NCBI GenBank assembly: GCA_039654915.1 | Contig: CM077593.1 | Span: 114,005,413-114,069,412, forward strand | Length of the DNA: 64,000 bases | Reading direction: 5' to 3' | Origin: Aquilaria yunnanensis | Taxonomy: Eukaryota > Streptophyta > Magnoliopsida > Malvales > Thymelaeaceae | Shown: one piece after another, positions 22,230 through 33,560 of the stretch | How positions within the stretch are numbered: position 1 is the stretch's first letter | How the letters are laid out: every line of letters starts with the position of its first letter | Made by a program: the position numbers and the translations under genes | The notes under the pieces: generated by a model | What the model saw: the letters and a program-made list of their open reading frames with translations, nothing else | What the model was told of the DNA's origin: nothing | Database searches by the model: none

Positions 22230-23480
22230 TTGAACATTTATTCCATCGGGTTACTATTCACGTATATTTACTGTTCATACACGGTTTACTATTCACACAC
22301 AGGTTACTGTTTATTAATATTAAAAATATATTAAATAATTATTTTTTATGTAGGTAGATAAAATCATTACTTGGCGACCATTTATGAGAAAAGTCATATC
22401 TGGAGCTGTTGATGTCGGAACTGATTGATTCTAAATTCATTTGAAAGCTTATACATAGATTTTCAACTTTACTTCATTTCGAGAGCTAGTTTAATCGTTT
22501 TCATTGCCAAAATCTAATTATAGATAAGATCATTTGTTTTTCTGTGTGTTGAAGAGTAGTTTTAGTAGAAAAATGTTAACTTGAGCTATAGACATCTAAT
22601 TTGAATGATTAATCTATCGTTTCGAAGTTAAAGAAGAGATCTATAAATCTCGTGCTTTGAGGACGAGCTGAATTGATGTGTATGGTGTTCGAAAAAATTA
22701 AAAGAAGTTTGTACCGTCTTTGTTGACTTGTATTCACCTGCCTTGACTATTCTAGCATACCATTTACTATCTCACTCACCCGAAAATTCTATAAATAGAC
22801 ACCTTGTGGGGGAGAATGAAATTAGGCTTGTCTTTAGGCCATTTTCATGTCCTTGTATCAAACTTAGTTATCTTTTTCCTTCTTTAGTTTTATTCTTGTT
22901 TCCAATACCGAAGCTTTGTCCAAGTGTTTTTCTTCTTGTTCTTCCTTTGATCTTTCAATGTATGTTTGTTTTATCTTTATACATGTTTTTTACTCTTATC
23001 ATAACTAACTAATCACTTTTTTGCTAAGGTAAAATGGTGAAGTTTTTGGTATAAAGATTATAATTGATTTAAACGGATTTCAAAGTTAACGGTATTTACT
23101 TTCTTAATTGATTTAACTACCCTCCTTGTTAAGTGGGAGTCCTAATTTATCACAATTGAATTATTGGTACAAAGGCTACTTGATTCCCTCTATAAAACAT
23201 GGCTATGCTGACTATATTGGAATCTTGAGTTATTGTGTTCAAAGGTTGACATGATGGATACTTGAATCCATTTGCAAGTGTTGGCGTTATAAGATCAATG
23301 AAAGTTAATACTAACTTATGCTAACATTTTTTAAATTTGATTACTAAATTCCCTAATTGGGATCTCTTTTATGTGTTGATCCCAGTTAAGTGGTAAGAAT
23401 GGCTAAAATTAATCATAACAGATATACTAAAAGTGGATCCCCTAACCTTAGCTATTTTCTTGAAATTAAATTTTTGAACA
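22230..23480 (+). repeat. Non-coding LTR-like repeat, related to 62368-64000
   Basis: It begins with short iterations of ttactattcac / ttactgttcat (22250-22315). It then has a long AT-rich body including tcgtttcgaagttaaagaag followed by agatctataaatctcgtgctttgag (about 22615-22665). A near match to that block occurs at about 62805-62855. A TATA-type tctataaatagacac (22788) is followed by a T/C-rich leader, as in LTR promoters of plant retroelements. There is no coding frame. Whether it is a solo LTR or a leader fragment cannot be settled here. Confidence 0.45.
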
Positions 23481-24236
23481 AAATTGTTTATATCTTTTCA
23501 TCAAATCATTCTTCATTTCTGTAATTTGTATTTTTTAATTTACTTCCCTATGGTTTAACACTTAGACTCCTGAGATTTTACTACTTGTGACAACTTATAT
23601 TTGAGTTACAACAGCTAAAGTGCAGCAGCTAGTAAATGAAACTCATGTAATTCTAAAGTTATTTTTTTTACGAATTAATTCACTTATTTTGAACAGAGCA
23701 CAAAAGGAACTATCTAAACAAAGAACACATCAACTTTAACAAATTTCAATATCCTTAACCTTTTCAATGCCTTAGAATTTTAATGCATATATATGAAATA
23801 ACACATATGTATACAAGTCAATTATGGGTCGAGTGAAGCCTAAGCTCATACCATACAAAACCTTATGGATGAAAAGAAAATAAAATTCATATCTCACCCA
23901 TATTTCTTCAATTGGAAAAAACCAAACAATATTCATTGACATCCCAAATAGTTGTATGACTCTTGGACCATAATATCTTCTTCACTCTGCAATTCTTAAA
24001 ACCAAAATGAGCTTTCAATAATGATTTGCTTTTCCTTTTAACCCATGAACTCCTTCAACTCTTTTTGTGTTTCCTTTTTCATTGAGACCGAGTTCTCTGA
24101 AGATTCCTTGTTTTTGAAGAACAATTGATGTCTTTGAACTCTAACTCATCTTCTGTTTCAAGCATTGCAATGATAAACGATTTGCCAAATGATTTGAGGT
24201 TTCACAATGGCTTTCATTTCTAAATGATTCAAAGGC
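23481..24236. other. Intergenic DNA, no gene recognised
   Basis: No supported open frame on either strand. The right end is the insertion site of the hAT element that follows. Confidence 0.5.
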
Positions 24237-24244
24237 GGTTGACT

Positions 24245-25873
24245 TAGTGGTGGCTGGTGGGCTGACTAGGTCGGGCCTGGGTTAGAGTTTCCGTACCTGG
24301 GCACGGCCCGCGTCAAAGCAGGGTAAGCCTGGGCCAGGGTGAGTCCAAGCTGGGCCGAGTTAATCTGATTTTTAAAAAATGTGTTTTAATATGTTTTCAA
24401 TCGTTGTTTGATAGTAATTTTATGAAATATATAATTTTTTAGAAAAAACACCACCGCCGGTGTAGTTTTTATTAATAAAAAAGCCAAACAGCACTTATAT
24501 AATTTTACTTGAAAATGGCAAAATGTTCCATAAAAAAAAATGAAAAGGTAAAACTTAAGATCTATGCTTAACAACATAAACAGATCAATTACATTCTTTA
24601 AATTGTAATGAAAACCTACAATTTACTCTTGTTGGTCATCATCAGAATGGATCTCATCATCGGAGCTTTTAATATCTTGTTTCCTTATAGTAGCAAACGC
24701 CCAATCTCGGTTATAGACGCAAACCTCAACGGCTTAAGGTGTAAGCCTTGCTCATTTCTCCGAGATGACTCGTTTCCCTGCACTAAAGGCGGCCTCAGAT
24801 GCGTTTATCCACCGAAAATGCCGCCAATGTCTCTATGGACTTTGCTCAAGTGTCTCGTAAGGGTGTCCGTCCTGGAGTTCAATTTGTGTGCAAATTTGTT
24901 GTCGTAATGTTTGTACTTGGTATACCTCATTTTGCTTTCCCAAGCTTAATCAAAATGCGCCCAAACGGAAGCCTTCAAATTCCCGCTTTTCACTTGACTC
25001 CGCTCAGGTTGCTCACTTTATGGCATCGGTTGGGACCTCTTGGCATTGAGTTGGGTTTGTGGAATTTCCTCAATATCATCATCAGAGAGTTGATCGTCAA
25101 GGCCAAGGTCGTATGCTGCCATGTCGATGTTTGGATCATTGTCGGCAATTTCTTATGAATGCGAGCCTCGATTTTTGTGGAACAAACGTCTTGGAAAAAT
25201 GAACCGACCCCTGTGCCGGATGAGGAGGAGACAACACTCTTGTCCTTGCTGGAATTCTTCCATCGTGAAGCCATTAGTGGAAGAAAATAATTGAAGAGAC
25301 GGAGAGATGATTAAGAGATAATTAAGAAAATATCAGTAAAAGATTAAAAAACTTGGAGAGAGATAGTAAAGAGAATGAGAGAATATTGTAAGAGATTGGA
25401 AAAGAGAATATTGGTGTGATGAAGTGTGGGAAGGAGGCTGCCTATTTATAGGAGAAGAAAAAATTCATTTTACCTAAAAGGCCATAAAAAACTAGCCGCT
25501 AGTAGCTGTTGATTGAGGGTTACAAAGTTTGAGGGTAAAAAAAAAAATTCTGGAGTCGTTTAGGGGGGGGGGGAGGGTGTAATTTTACCATTTTTCCAAA
25601 AATTTTGAAATCTGCCAACGGGAATGCGAGTGGTTGACTCGGCCCGGGCCCAACTTGGCTCGGTCGGGTCATGGGCTTGTTTGGGTTCGCGCGGGTCCAT
25701 GGGCTGATCCATCTGCTTTGGGCTTACTTATTCTCCTAGGCCCAAACTCGCCCCGCCATCTTCCGAGTCCAATTTGTGCTGGGCCAAGCCGGGGTTTGAT
25801 TGTGCCGAGCTGAGTTTGACCCAAGCCGAGTATGGGTCAGGCCCGGGTCAACTCGGCCCAGTGGCCACCTCTA
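24245..25873 (-). mobile_element. Complete, internally deleted hAT element (Ds-like, 1629 bp)
   Basis: The ends are TAGTGGTGGCTGGTGGGC (left) and TAGAGGTGGCCACTGGGC (right, reverse-complemented). The flanks carry a perfect 8-bp target duplication, ggttgact (24237-24244 and 25874-25881). Both ends have GC-rich subterminal blocks full of GGCCCGGG, GGGCCGAG and GGCCGGGC-type motifs. The interior keeps the two ends of a transposase gene and has lost the middle. Boundaries are certain to the base because of the duplication. It is non-autonomous and could have been moved by a relative such as the element at 1-2645. Confidence 0.92.
24640..25274 (-). pseudogene. hAT transposase remnant: N-terminus fused to C-terminus
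   Basis: The start is MASRWKNSSKDKSVVSSSSG at 25274. After a frameshift the sequence reads MAAYDLGLDDQLSDDDIEE, matching MTNYDLGLDNQLSDDEVKE in the copy at 1-2064, so both belong to one family. A degenerate BED finger follows, reading KYKHYDNKF where CKHC is expected, so the zinc ligands are lost. Near 24800 it joins directly to the hAT C-terminus (ASEAAFSAGKRVISEK, then ARLTP and NRDWAFATIRKQ). The whole catalytic region is deleted. It cannot produce transposase. Confidence 0.82.
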
Positions 25874-25913
25874 GGTTGACTCATTCAATTTAGCTTTCCA
25901 CCAGCAAAGCTCC

Positions 25914-26485
25914 TTGGTGGCCAGAGCGTGTTATGGATCTAACCCAGATGTGAATTTCAAGCTCAATTGGAAGCCTTGCTCTTTCTTTTATAGAGGATTT
26001 TGTAAAAATGCCAGTGCTTGTAGGCTTCTTCAAATAGATTGTTTAGAGACAATAGGGAACATTGTTGCTTTTGCTGTTTTTTACTGCATAAGTGTTTGAA
26101 TCTTTTCTTACAGGAACAAAATGAGTCTCAAAGGTATGTATAATTGGAGATTTGGATGGTCTTTACTTTTGTTTTCTTTTCTTTGTGCATAATTTTACGG
26201 TGTTGAATTTTCTTTTCATGCCTTGGCCAATTTAGAAAATATCAACATCATCAGCAACAACTTTGCTTTAGTCTAACTGGCATTGATTCTAGAGAACCAT
26301 TTGCTCTATGACTTATTATGGCCCATACAAAAAAGTGAACTTTTTTGTTTGATTTTCTCATATGCTTGGAAGTTTCATGTTTGGTAAGTCTTTTTTTTTC
26401 CTTGTTGCAATTTAAGGGTGATAATGTTTCACAACAACATGGAGACAGTGTTGAGAATAAAATTGGAGGAACAAGCTCCTCTTAA
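25914..26485 (+). pseudogene. CCCH zinc-finger protein gene fragment
   Basis: LNWKPCSFFYRGFCKNASAC (about 25955-26014), continuing RLLQ, matches the C-x7-C-x5-C-x3-H finger of plant RNA-binding CCCH proteins, which typically read WKPCxYFxRGFCKNGxxCRFLH. The final zinc ligand His is replaced by Gln. The text after it drifts from the family (a following stretch reads LETIGNIVAF). A further exon-like block, cag|GAACAAAATGAGTCTCAAAG|gtatg (about 26114-26133), encodes EQNESQR, a motif I associate with the same family. Another open block, aag|GGTGATAAT... to a TAA near 26484, may be a last exon. There is no N-terminus, and the hAT element inserted just upstream. It is a fragment, not a working gene. 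Confidence 0.42.
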
Positions 26486-26639
26486 TTCATGTTTTGCTCA
26501 ACAGTGTTAAGTGCATAATTTGTTAGTTAAACTCGTTGATTTTTTTATGAACTTCGACATTCAATTTCTATCAACTCAAGCCATATTTTCATCATTTCTT
26601 GATTTATTCATTATTTATGTTCGTTGGAAAGTGTCATGG
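26486..26639. other. Spacer between CCCH fragment and LTR-like repeat
   Basis: No feature recognised. The open frame 26511-26951 that starts here matches nothing known and is probably fortuitous. Confidence 0.4.
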
Positions 26640-27830
26640 AAGTACCAAAACAAAGCGGGGGCAAGTCAAGCAAAATTCGGGCGTGAAAGAGTCAACACAG
26701 CAAAGTGTCTATGGCGACGCATCGCCAATGTTGTCAATCTTCTAAAGTCCACATTTTTCTTGGTGATGTGTCACCTCCATTCGATATTACAACGACAAGA
26801 TGCCATTCTTTTCCTTTGTTTTGGCGACGCGGCATCATTGCATTCAAAAATAAGGTCACTATTCCCATATTTGAATTCTAGCTTGTTAGTGGATGAGAGA
26901 TTTTATCTAAAAAGTTTGGTGAGACAAAAAGACATTGGGAAAGGATCTTAAGCAAATTTTCTCTGCAGCTAAAACTTGAAGAAGTGCTAGGGTTTGCATA
27001 ATCTTCATCTTCATCTTGCATCTTTGGATCCACCATTGATGCTACTTGGAGGAGCTTTTGAATCACCAATTTGAGGAGCTAGAAAGCTAGTCTTCAAGGG
27101 GGTCTTCTTGGGTTGTTCTTCTATCTTTCCATTTGTATTTGTATGGATATTGTGTTTATCATTTCCATGGATATTTTTAGCTTGATTATAGAGTAGTTTT
27201 CTTGGTTTCTCTAGGATGTACTCTTAACATTTGCTACTTAATGTTATTTTGAGGAAATTTATGGAAGTTCCTCTTGTGTTGTTGTATTGATTTTATCCAT
27301 GTGTGTGATTGATCACCTCATGCATGTATCAAAATCACATCTTTGTTTTGATATAGAAGAGATTGTGGTGGAACTAGGGATGAACATAGTGGGTTAACTA
27401 GATTAGAGACAATCAAGCTACTCATTAGGTGTTATTGGAGGGTTAGGTCCTAATCCACCTTAATTTAACTTGTGAGCTTGAAAAAACTCATAATTAGATT
27501 ATAAATGAGCAAGCCTTAGTCTTGAGAAAGAGAAACCTTGAAATTAGAGTCCCTACACCACACTAAGCAGAGACAACCATAATTCCTCAACTTCACTTAG
27601 GGAGCAAGGTTGAGTTGTGCCATCCTAGAAAGGTTGCTAGTTTATAAGTTAGTCCAATCTAAGTTAGCTCTAGTTGGTGTAGTTGCACTTTCATTCATTT
27701 TGTTTTCCCATTTTACATTTACATCTTTACTCTTCCCCATATCAATCTAGGATTCCCCACACTTGCTCTTTAATTAAGATAAGTTAATTGAGTTATTGGG
27801 ACTTGTGTCTAATTTGGAATCCACCACTAT
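26640..27830 (+). repeat. LTR-like fragment, possibly gypsy/Athila type
   Basis: It carries GGCGACGCATCGCC and GGCGACGCGGC motifs (about 26712 and 26823), which are characteristic of LTRs of some plant gypsy elements. A long non-coding leader-like stretch follows, with regular T-rich lines and gattgatcacctcatgcatg. No coding region, primer site or paired LTR was found. The call rests on resemblance only. Confidence 0.3.
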
Positions 27831-28379
27831 TTTTTTGGACAATACTCAAATTCACCACATGTACACAACATACCGTACACTTGTGGGTGAATTGAGAGTT
27901 TATAAATTTAAAGCTCCTGTGTTCACAACAAACAACAAGGTATTTCATTTGCTCTACATTGAAAGTTTTGAATAGCACTCTCTCATACAATTCTTGTTAG
28001 ATGACCATTTTATAATATTGGCATGGAGTAGAAAGGGAAAGATAATAATTACATGATCAATTTTCTTGTAAAGGTTACCTTCTAAGCATGAAACAAAGGG
28101 CATGCGGGTGGCAGGGGTAAGCATGGCTGACTAAGAGGAGGTGAGCCGATTGGAGCAGTTGGATTCGGATTGATAGTTGCTATCGGAGCAGTCGAATTGG
28201 GACGAGCATGGCCAATGAAGAGGGGGTGAAACGATCGGAGCGGCGATAAGCTTTTGGATGGTTAGGATCTGCGTGTTTGCTTTGTTTTGTTATAGCATGT
28301 TAATGAATTTAATGAGAAATGCTTATTTAAGTGCTTCATCTTTCTTTTATATTTCTTTTAAGTCATCTAAGAACCAAAT
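27831..28379. other. Intergenic DNA, no gene recognised
   Basis: Contains a G-rich stretch (28090-28260) with a twice-repeated 'gatcggagc / gattggagcag' type motif and no open frame of note. Confidence 0.45.
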
Positions 28380-28560
28380 TCTCTAGTTTCAGTACAGAAA
28401 ATAGTCGCATGATCACACATGACACATTTTAAACGGTTGAGGGGGTAAATTATCCTGAGTTGCAAAGTTTGGGGGGTGAATTTACCCGAGTTATAGTTTA
28501 AGAGATAAAGGTGCGAGTTAGCGAGTTCGAGAGGCAAAAGGGGTTTTAGGGAGTTTTGAA
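28380..28560. repeat. Dispersed repeat, inverted relative of 20468-20640
   Basis: The reverse complement shows CCCCTTTTGCCTC, then repeated CTCxAAACT units and catgtgtgatcatg, in the same order as at 20468-20640. G-rich homopolymer runs (gggggg at 28470) give C-rich reads on the other strand. Non-coding. Confidence 0.5.
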
Positions 28561-29348
28561 GCTCCATGATGTTCTTGCCTTATTGGAAGGGAAAGGTTGT
28601 TTCATGTTTGGTAAGCAAAATTTGGGGTACATGCTCGCTTGCTTCTCCTGTTTCCTGACGATCTACTGGTGGGGTTTGATGGGTCATATGCTTCTTGAGG
28701 GGGTTGAATTAGACATTGCTGATAAAACAAAACACCATGCTTCTTACTCATTTACAATAAATTCAAGTATCTTGTCTTATTGACGTTTTCCTTGACATGA
28801 AAGACGAGTACGGTAAAGTATAATTTTAAATTTATCTATTGTATAAATCAGGGCGTAAGAATTATTTTAGATATGGAATAGGATGGTACGAAAATATACT
28901 TTGATGCTTAGTTCGATCGAGCAGCCATTAATTCTTGGTTTATTGGCAATAAACCAACAGCAGCACTGTCGAAATGCATGTTGAGATGCGGAATTTACAT
29001 TTCTCTTTGAAATCATTGATGAGCGGCGAATTATAAACTGTGATGTCCACTTGTATGCCTACGCCATCAGTTCTGCGTGGGAACAAAAGCTTGCACCCAA
29101 AAACAATGTTTCATGGGGAAATAATTACTTTCTTTCTTTCTTTCCCTGTTTTTTTTTTTTTCGGTAAACAGAAAGAATGGCTCTTTCAAGTCTCCATAAT
29201 GGTTCCAAATACAAGAATCTCCAACTTAATATGCTCAGCACACACCTAAATTCTTTTATGCATAAATAAACTATTAGTAATATATGCTCTCTGTCTTTCA
29301 AACGAAAGGGCTTCTTTCCTTCAGTTCCCTCTCTTTCAAACTCCTCCA
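28561..29348. other. Upstream region of the D27-like gene
   Basis: No independent gene. A long T run (29149-29161) and AT-rich DNA precede the D27-like start. A TATA-type tataaac occurs at 29032 and aataaactattag at 29264, but a transcription start cannot be fixed. Confidence 0.4.
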
Positions 29349-31230
29349 ATGATGGACATGTGCAGGCTTCACCCACAGGGGAGGAGCCTTGTCAGGAACC
29401 AAAGCTGGAGTTTTCCTGAGAAGCCAAGCAGGAGGTCCACAGTGGCGGTGCTGATAAGGCCGGCAGATGGAGGAGCAGCCAGAGTTATGAGAAAAAATCT
29501 CAAAGCAAAGCCTGGACAGATCAAGACTGGAGCAGCAGATTATGGAACCTGCAAAACTGCTTAAAAGGACAGCTGGTTGGAACTGATAGCCATCAACCAC
29601 TTGTCTAAGAGCCTCCAAGCAGCTGCAGGTTTAGTATTAGATGATTGAACCGTTTTCTTGTTAGCCGGGAAATGAATATAAAAGAGAAAAAAGCAACCGT
29701 ACATCTGTGCAGGAATGAGAAGCAGGAAGAGTGGATATGAGAGCTTGTTGGAGGCAGCAAGAATTGTATGGGAGAAGTTTAATCCGAATAAGCAGAGGGA
29801 GATCATAATCGAGGCCCTCCATGGCGTCATCCCAGGCTTCATCCTTTACATGGGAAGTAGATTAACGAGAGGAAAAACTAAAAGAAGATTGGCAAAATGC
29901 ATTTGGCGTTTTCAGCGCCTGACATTTGAAAATGCATTTTGCATTTCTGCTGTATTTTAAGATTTTGATTCAGACAGAGAACCGTTTAATTGAATTCATT
30001 TGGTTTTGGAACTTCTTCATCTTTCCCCTCTTTTTTTGGTGTGATGACATCGTTGGTAAGAATCAAATTCCTGGAAAATTGATTACTTAGCGTTGTTTGC
30101 TGAAGTTTGTGATGAAATTGCAGGTAAGAACATTCCTACCCCAATCTCTGCTTGCAAGGGAATATTTTGCCGCCTTCACCACTGTTTTCTTCTCCTGGTT
30201 AATCGGACATTCTGAGGTATTCCTTTTGGTTTTTTCCTCCTTAAAAGAAATAATTTCTGATATCATAGCTCATTAGTCTTTATATAACTTGTATGACTAG
30301 CTATAGACAATTGCTGTGATCTTACCGTTAATCTTTGGATGCAAGCTAACTCCTGTCTAAATTCAATCCCAATCAATCAGGTAAGGGAATCAGAGTTCAA
30401 TGGAACCAAAGAAAGGAATGTAGTATACATAAGGAAATGCAGGTATTGCCTTTGATTTTGAAAAAGTAGTCAGGATTAAGGTGTAATATGATGAAGACAA
30501 TGACCTTGTTGAGCCCCAAAATTCTGCAGGTTTCTAGAGCAGTCCAACTGTGTGGGAATGTGCACAAATCTATGTAAGATGCCATCTCAAAAATATATCA
30601 AGGACTCCCTTGGGATGCCAGTCAATATGGTCCCTAGTAAGTATCCTCCAACCAGAAATACAAAATTTTTGGAACATGATTTTGCTGACAAAGGCCAAGC
30701 ATACAACAGAGTGTGGTGGACAGAGTAATAATACCTGCACCGCAAGGTGGAGGCCATGCTCACATATCAAGGATCTACGTAGTCACCACTCACACTCAGC
30801 CAGCAAAAAACTGCAACTAGATGCATATACAAACTCAGTTTGCACCGTAACATACTTATAATGAAAAAGGAAAAGCATATATTGGATTCCTGGTGAATCT
30901 ATAATCATTAACATAAATGTGGTAAATGGCAATTTGAGTTCTCATGTCTTATGAAACCCAGCAGGAATAAGATTGTTCATTCTAACAGTTGGAATGATTG
31001 TAATGCTTCATTCATATGCAGATTTTGAGGATATGAGTTGCCAGATGATATTTGGTCAGGAACCTCCATCACCAACAGATGATCCCGCATTTGCGCAGCC
31101 ATGCTACAAATTATGTAATAGTAACACAACGATACACCATCTTCATATATTCGCACACAGAAATAATCTTCGTCACCATGCGAGTATATCATCTTGTTCA
31201 AGGCAGCTAAATGTTATCCCAGTCACATGA
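29349..31230 (+). pseudogene. D27L1: D27-like (beta-carotene isomerase family) gene with two inactivating lesions
   Basis: D27 proteins are plastid iron-binding carotenoid isomerases at the start of strigolactone synthesis. D27-like proteins share the fold. Readable exons: 29349-29628 (basic transit-like N-terminus, then KDSWLELIAINHLSKSLQ), 29713-29852 (SGYESLLEAARIVWEKFN), 30124-30216 (AREYFAAFTTVFFSWLIG), 30381-30442, 30530-30636 ([28 protein letters not shown]) and 31022 onward ([31 protein letters not shown]). All phases agree. Two lesions stand out. Codon 29562-29564 is TAA where relatives have Tyr (YKD). The donor after 29852 reads GG instead of GT, with no usable in-frame alternative nearby. 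After PCYKLC the frame runs on to 31230 without family similarity, so the end is uncertain. Closest by memory to Arabidopsis D27-like 1. Confidence 0.85.
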
Positions 31231-32410
31231 TTCTGTTGCACATAGTAACAAAGCTTCAAATACAAAGCATCTTTATGTGGCGCGGAACTACATTTACAGT
31301 AACTACTGATGTCAGTAACAGACCATCACATGCTTTTAGTAAAATAATGCTAGCATTCACATTCTCATGCAGGCAATACAAAGAAAAGGCACGATATGAC
31401 ATCTTCTGGTTGATGCAGAGGAATCTGATCAAAGGAAGTTCAGGGAGAACCTGCTATCAACAACATTTCAACAGAAAGTGTTATACCACTGTGCTGATAT
31501 TTTTAGATTTTGAAGACATGATCCAAATAACTAATTTCAGGCACCTGTGGTGCATATTCAGTGCATGCACGCCAATAGATTAATCAATGCAACATACATT
31601 TATATGCATGGTTCGCTTAGTATTTTGAAATAGGCTTGCTCCTCACTTGATAAATGAGTTCACTTCAAAATCATCAGCTGGTTCATTCAGCCTTCTAGGA
31701 ATGAAGATACGTTTCAAGGCAAGGACCTGAACCCTCTAGGTGTCCTTTCTAGAGCTAGTAAAGCTTTTCTGAGCTCTTAGGTATGGTGCACGCCCACTCG
31801 CAAAATCTAGAAGAAATAAAACACATGTATGATTGAATAACTTGACCCATGGACGAATTTTCGTTTCTGAGGCCAACAAAATGTAGGCTTTTTGTACCAA
31901 GCCAAAGAGTGCAGAATTTAGAGCTGATAAGGTATTACCAGACTACCTTGATCTTCATCCACTGCTACTGTCTGAACCAATTTTAGGACAAACATAAGTG
32001 AATAGCAAAAAATATAGCCACCATCTCCTCTCTCTCTCTCTCTCGTCTACAACACACCTTTCCTATATCTGACTTCCAAAACTTCATTACATGTGTCTGA
32101 AATGTTTCCTGATAACAGAAAAATGTAAGTTGATTTTGAGACCACAAAAGACACTTCTATTGTATCCCTTGAATTGAGAAGCACTGAGAGGACAATCACC
32201 AGCATCAAACCCTGCAAAATACCAAACTGATAAGGATGAGAAGGCAAAAATTGACCAAATACCTTGAGAGCAGTGCTACATGTATTTGAGCGCTACAAGC
32301 TTATTGTATGAATAATATGTCAAACATTTAATCGACAATCTGAATTTGAGTGGCATTGCCTGAAATTCTATTTCTAATCAGCACCTAGCATGCATAAAAG
32401 AATTAAGATA
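31231..32410. other. Region between convergent D27-like and LYR-motif genes
   Basis: It holds the 3' ends of both convergent genes. An exon-like open block at 31371-31583 follows tctcatgcag (QYKEKARYDIFWLM) and could be a D27-like terminal exon, but the family match is weak. A CT dinucleotide run lies at about 32026-32045. No independent gene seen. Confidence 0.4.
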
Positions 32411-32735
32411 TTAAGTATGTTCAGCCTCGTACAAAATTTGAAGTCCATGAAAAGACAAGCACCTGACACTATTCTTGGGTATTTCACCCTTTCTCAGGCG
32501 AGAAAGACAGTACTCGGCAGTCTCAATCAGGTCCGCAATGTTGTGAACAGATTGTTCTTCAGAACCCAGCATGAAGATGGTTCGCGCCTCTGCCTTCTTC
32601 GCCAGTCTTGCAGCTAAGCTTAGTTCCAACTTTGGAGAGTTCAGGCTTCTCAATATCTGCCGATACAAAGAAAGAACTCTTCCCCTGTTTCTGGCCAAGT
32701 CTTCTGCAGTGGCCCAGATTAGACCTTTTGACATT
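32411..32735 (-). CDS. LYR-motif (Complex1_LYR) protein, LYRM9-type
   Basis: LYR proteins are small mitochondrial adaptors that help assemble respiratory complexes and iron-sulfur proteins together with the acyl carrier protein. The start ATG is at 32735, 6 bp inside an exon after the acceptor ttggcag. The protein reads MSKGLIWATAEDLARNRGRV, LSLYRQILRS (the LYR motif), AARLAKKAEARTIFMLGSEE, NIADLIETAEYCLSRLRKGE and IPKN. This matches the plant protein family I know as LYR motif-containing protein At3g19508, about 90 residues long. After IPKN (about 32472) the frame continues to a stop at 32411, but a donor at TGTCAG|GTGCTT may splice to a short last exon, so the true C-terminus is uncertain. 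No lesion is seen. The 5' UTR exon lies upstream at 33316-33560. Confidence 0.85.
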
Positions 32736-32774
32736 CTTAACTGCCAACGAAGCCACAAGAAACTCACTAAAACT

Positions 32775-33097
32775 GACGTAAGAAACCTTTAATTACTCAT
32801 TCTTGCAACATTTCGCAAACCAATCCACTTACAGCTATGTTTAATACATAAGCTCTGTCCTAGATGTCGTCAAAGTAAAGTCACACTTCTCTACTTTTAT
32901 TGCTTTTAGAGTAGAATTCCACCACCAACAATACATCCACCTTTTGCATCTAGCTTTACCTGTTCTGGTATTTATCTCAGAGCTACATTACTGAAGACTC
33001 ACTCTATCCTAGACGAATGATATTTTCTCACATTCATAAAGTTCAAGGACATACCACATCATAGATATAATTGAGTTCTTCTTCTACACTTTGATCC
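32775..33097. repeat. Left arm of a 0.33-kb inverted repeat (inside the LYR-gene intron)
   Basis: It runs from gacgtaagaaaccttt to ctacactttgatcc and is inverted at 34183-34515. The arms align over their whole length with only scattered substitutions and a few short indels, by eye well above 90% identity. This arm begins only about 40 bp from the LYR coding exon and lies wholly inside its leader intron. Confidence 0.92.
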
Positions 33098-33315
33098 TAT
33101 ATGGACCTATGCTACATGATTGTTGAAACAAATTGCAAATGCCCCAGAAACTTCCAGGTCTTCTCAAAATTGAACTGATAAAATGATCATTGAAACACAA
33201 TAATAAAAGAATCATAAACAAATCCAATTAGCAGAATTTACTTCAGAAACAATCTGGAAATTTGAATAAGTGATATTAAGGAAACCTGAAATGGGTATGT
33301 CATTAACAAAAACCT

Positions 33316-33560
33316 GAAATGGGTCAGAGACCGGTTTTTGACATGGTGTGGTCAGTTGAAGCTCCTCGAAAGCCCTAAGCTTGGGGGAGATGAAGAGAAA
33401 AAGAGAGCGTTATTAATTTGTGGGTAGTCTGGGAATTAGAAGATTTGGAACTGTGGAAGAAGCAGGGGAGGAGAGCACACTGGTGGCGACCAAAACTGAG
33501 AGCAGTGCCTGCTCGTGGCTGTGGACCTGTCTGTGGTTACCAAGTTATTGTTAGATTTCG
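33316..33560 (-). promoter_or_regulatory. 5' UTR exon and likely promoter-proximal region of the LYR-motif gene
   Basis: On the minus strand this reads as a leader rich in CTCTCTTTTTCTC and CATCTCCCCCAAGC, then GGGCTTTCGAGGAGC, ending at TTTCAG|GTTTTTG near 33316. The intron to the coding exon (acceptor at about 32742) would be about 570 bp. Just upstream (33560-33800) lies the presumed promoter. The motif aacctgaaatgggt is directly repeated across the donor (33291 and 33312). Confidence 0.5.

Noticed and set aside
26511..26951. 146-residue open frame
   Set aside because: Covers the start of an LTR-like stretch with GGCGACGC motifs; no recognisable domain.
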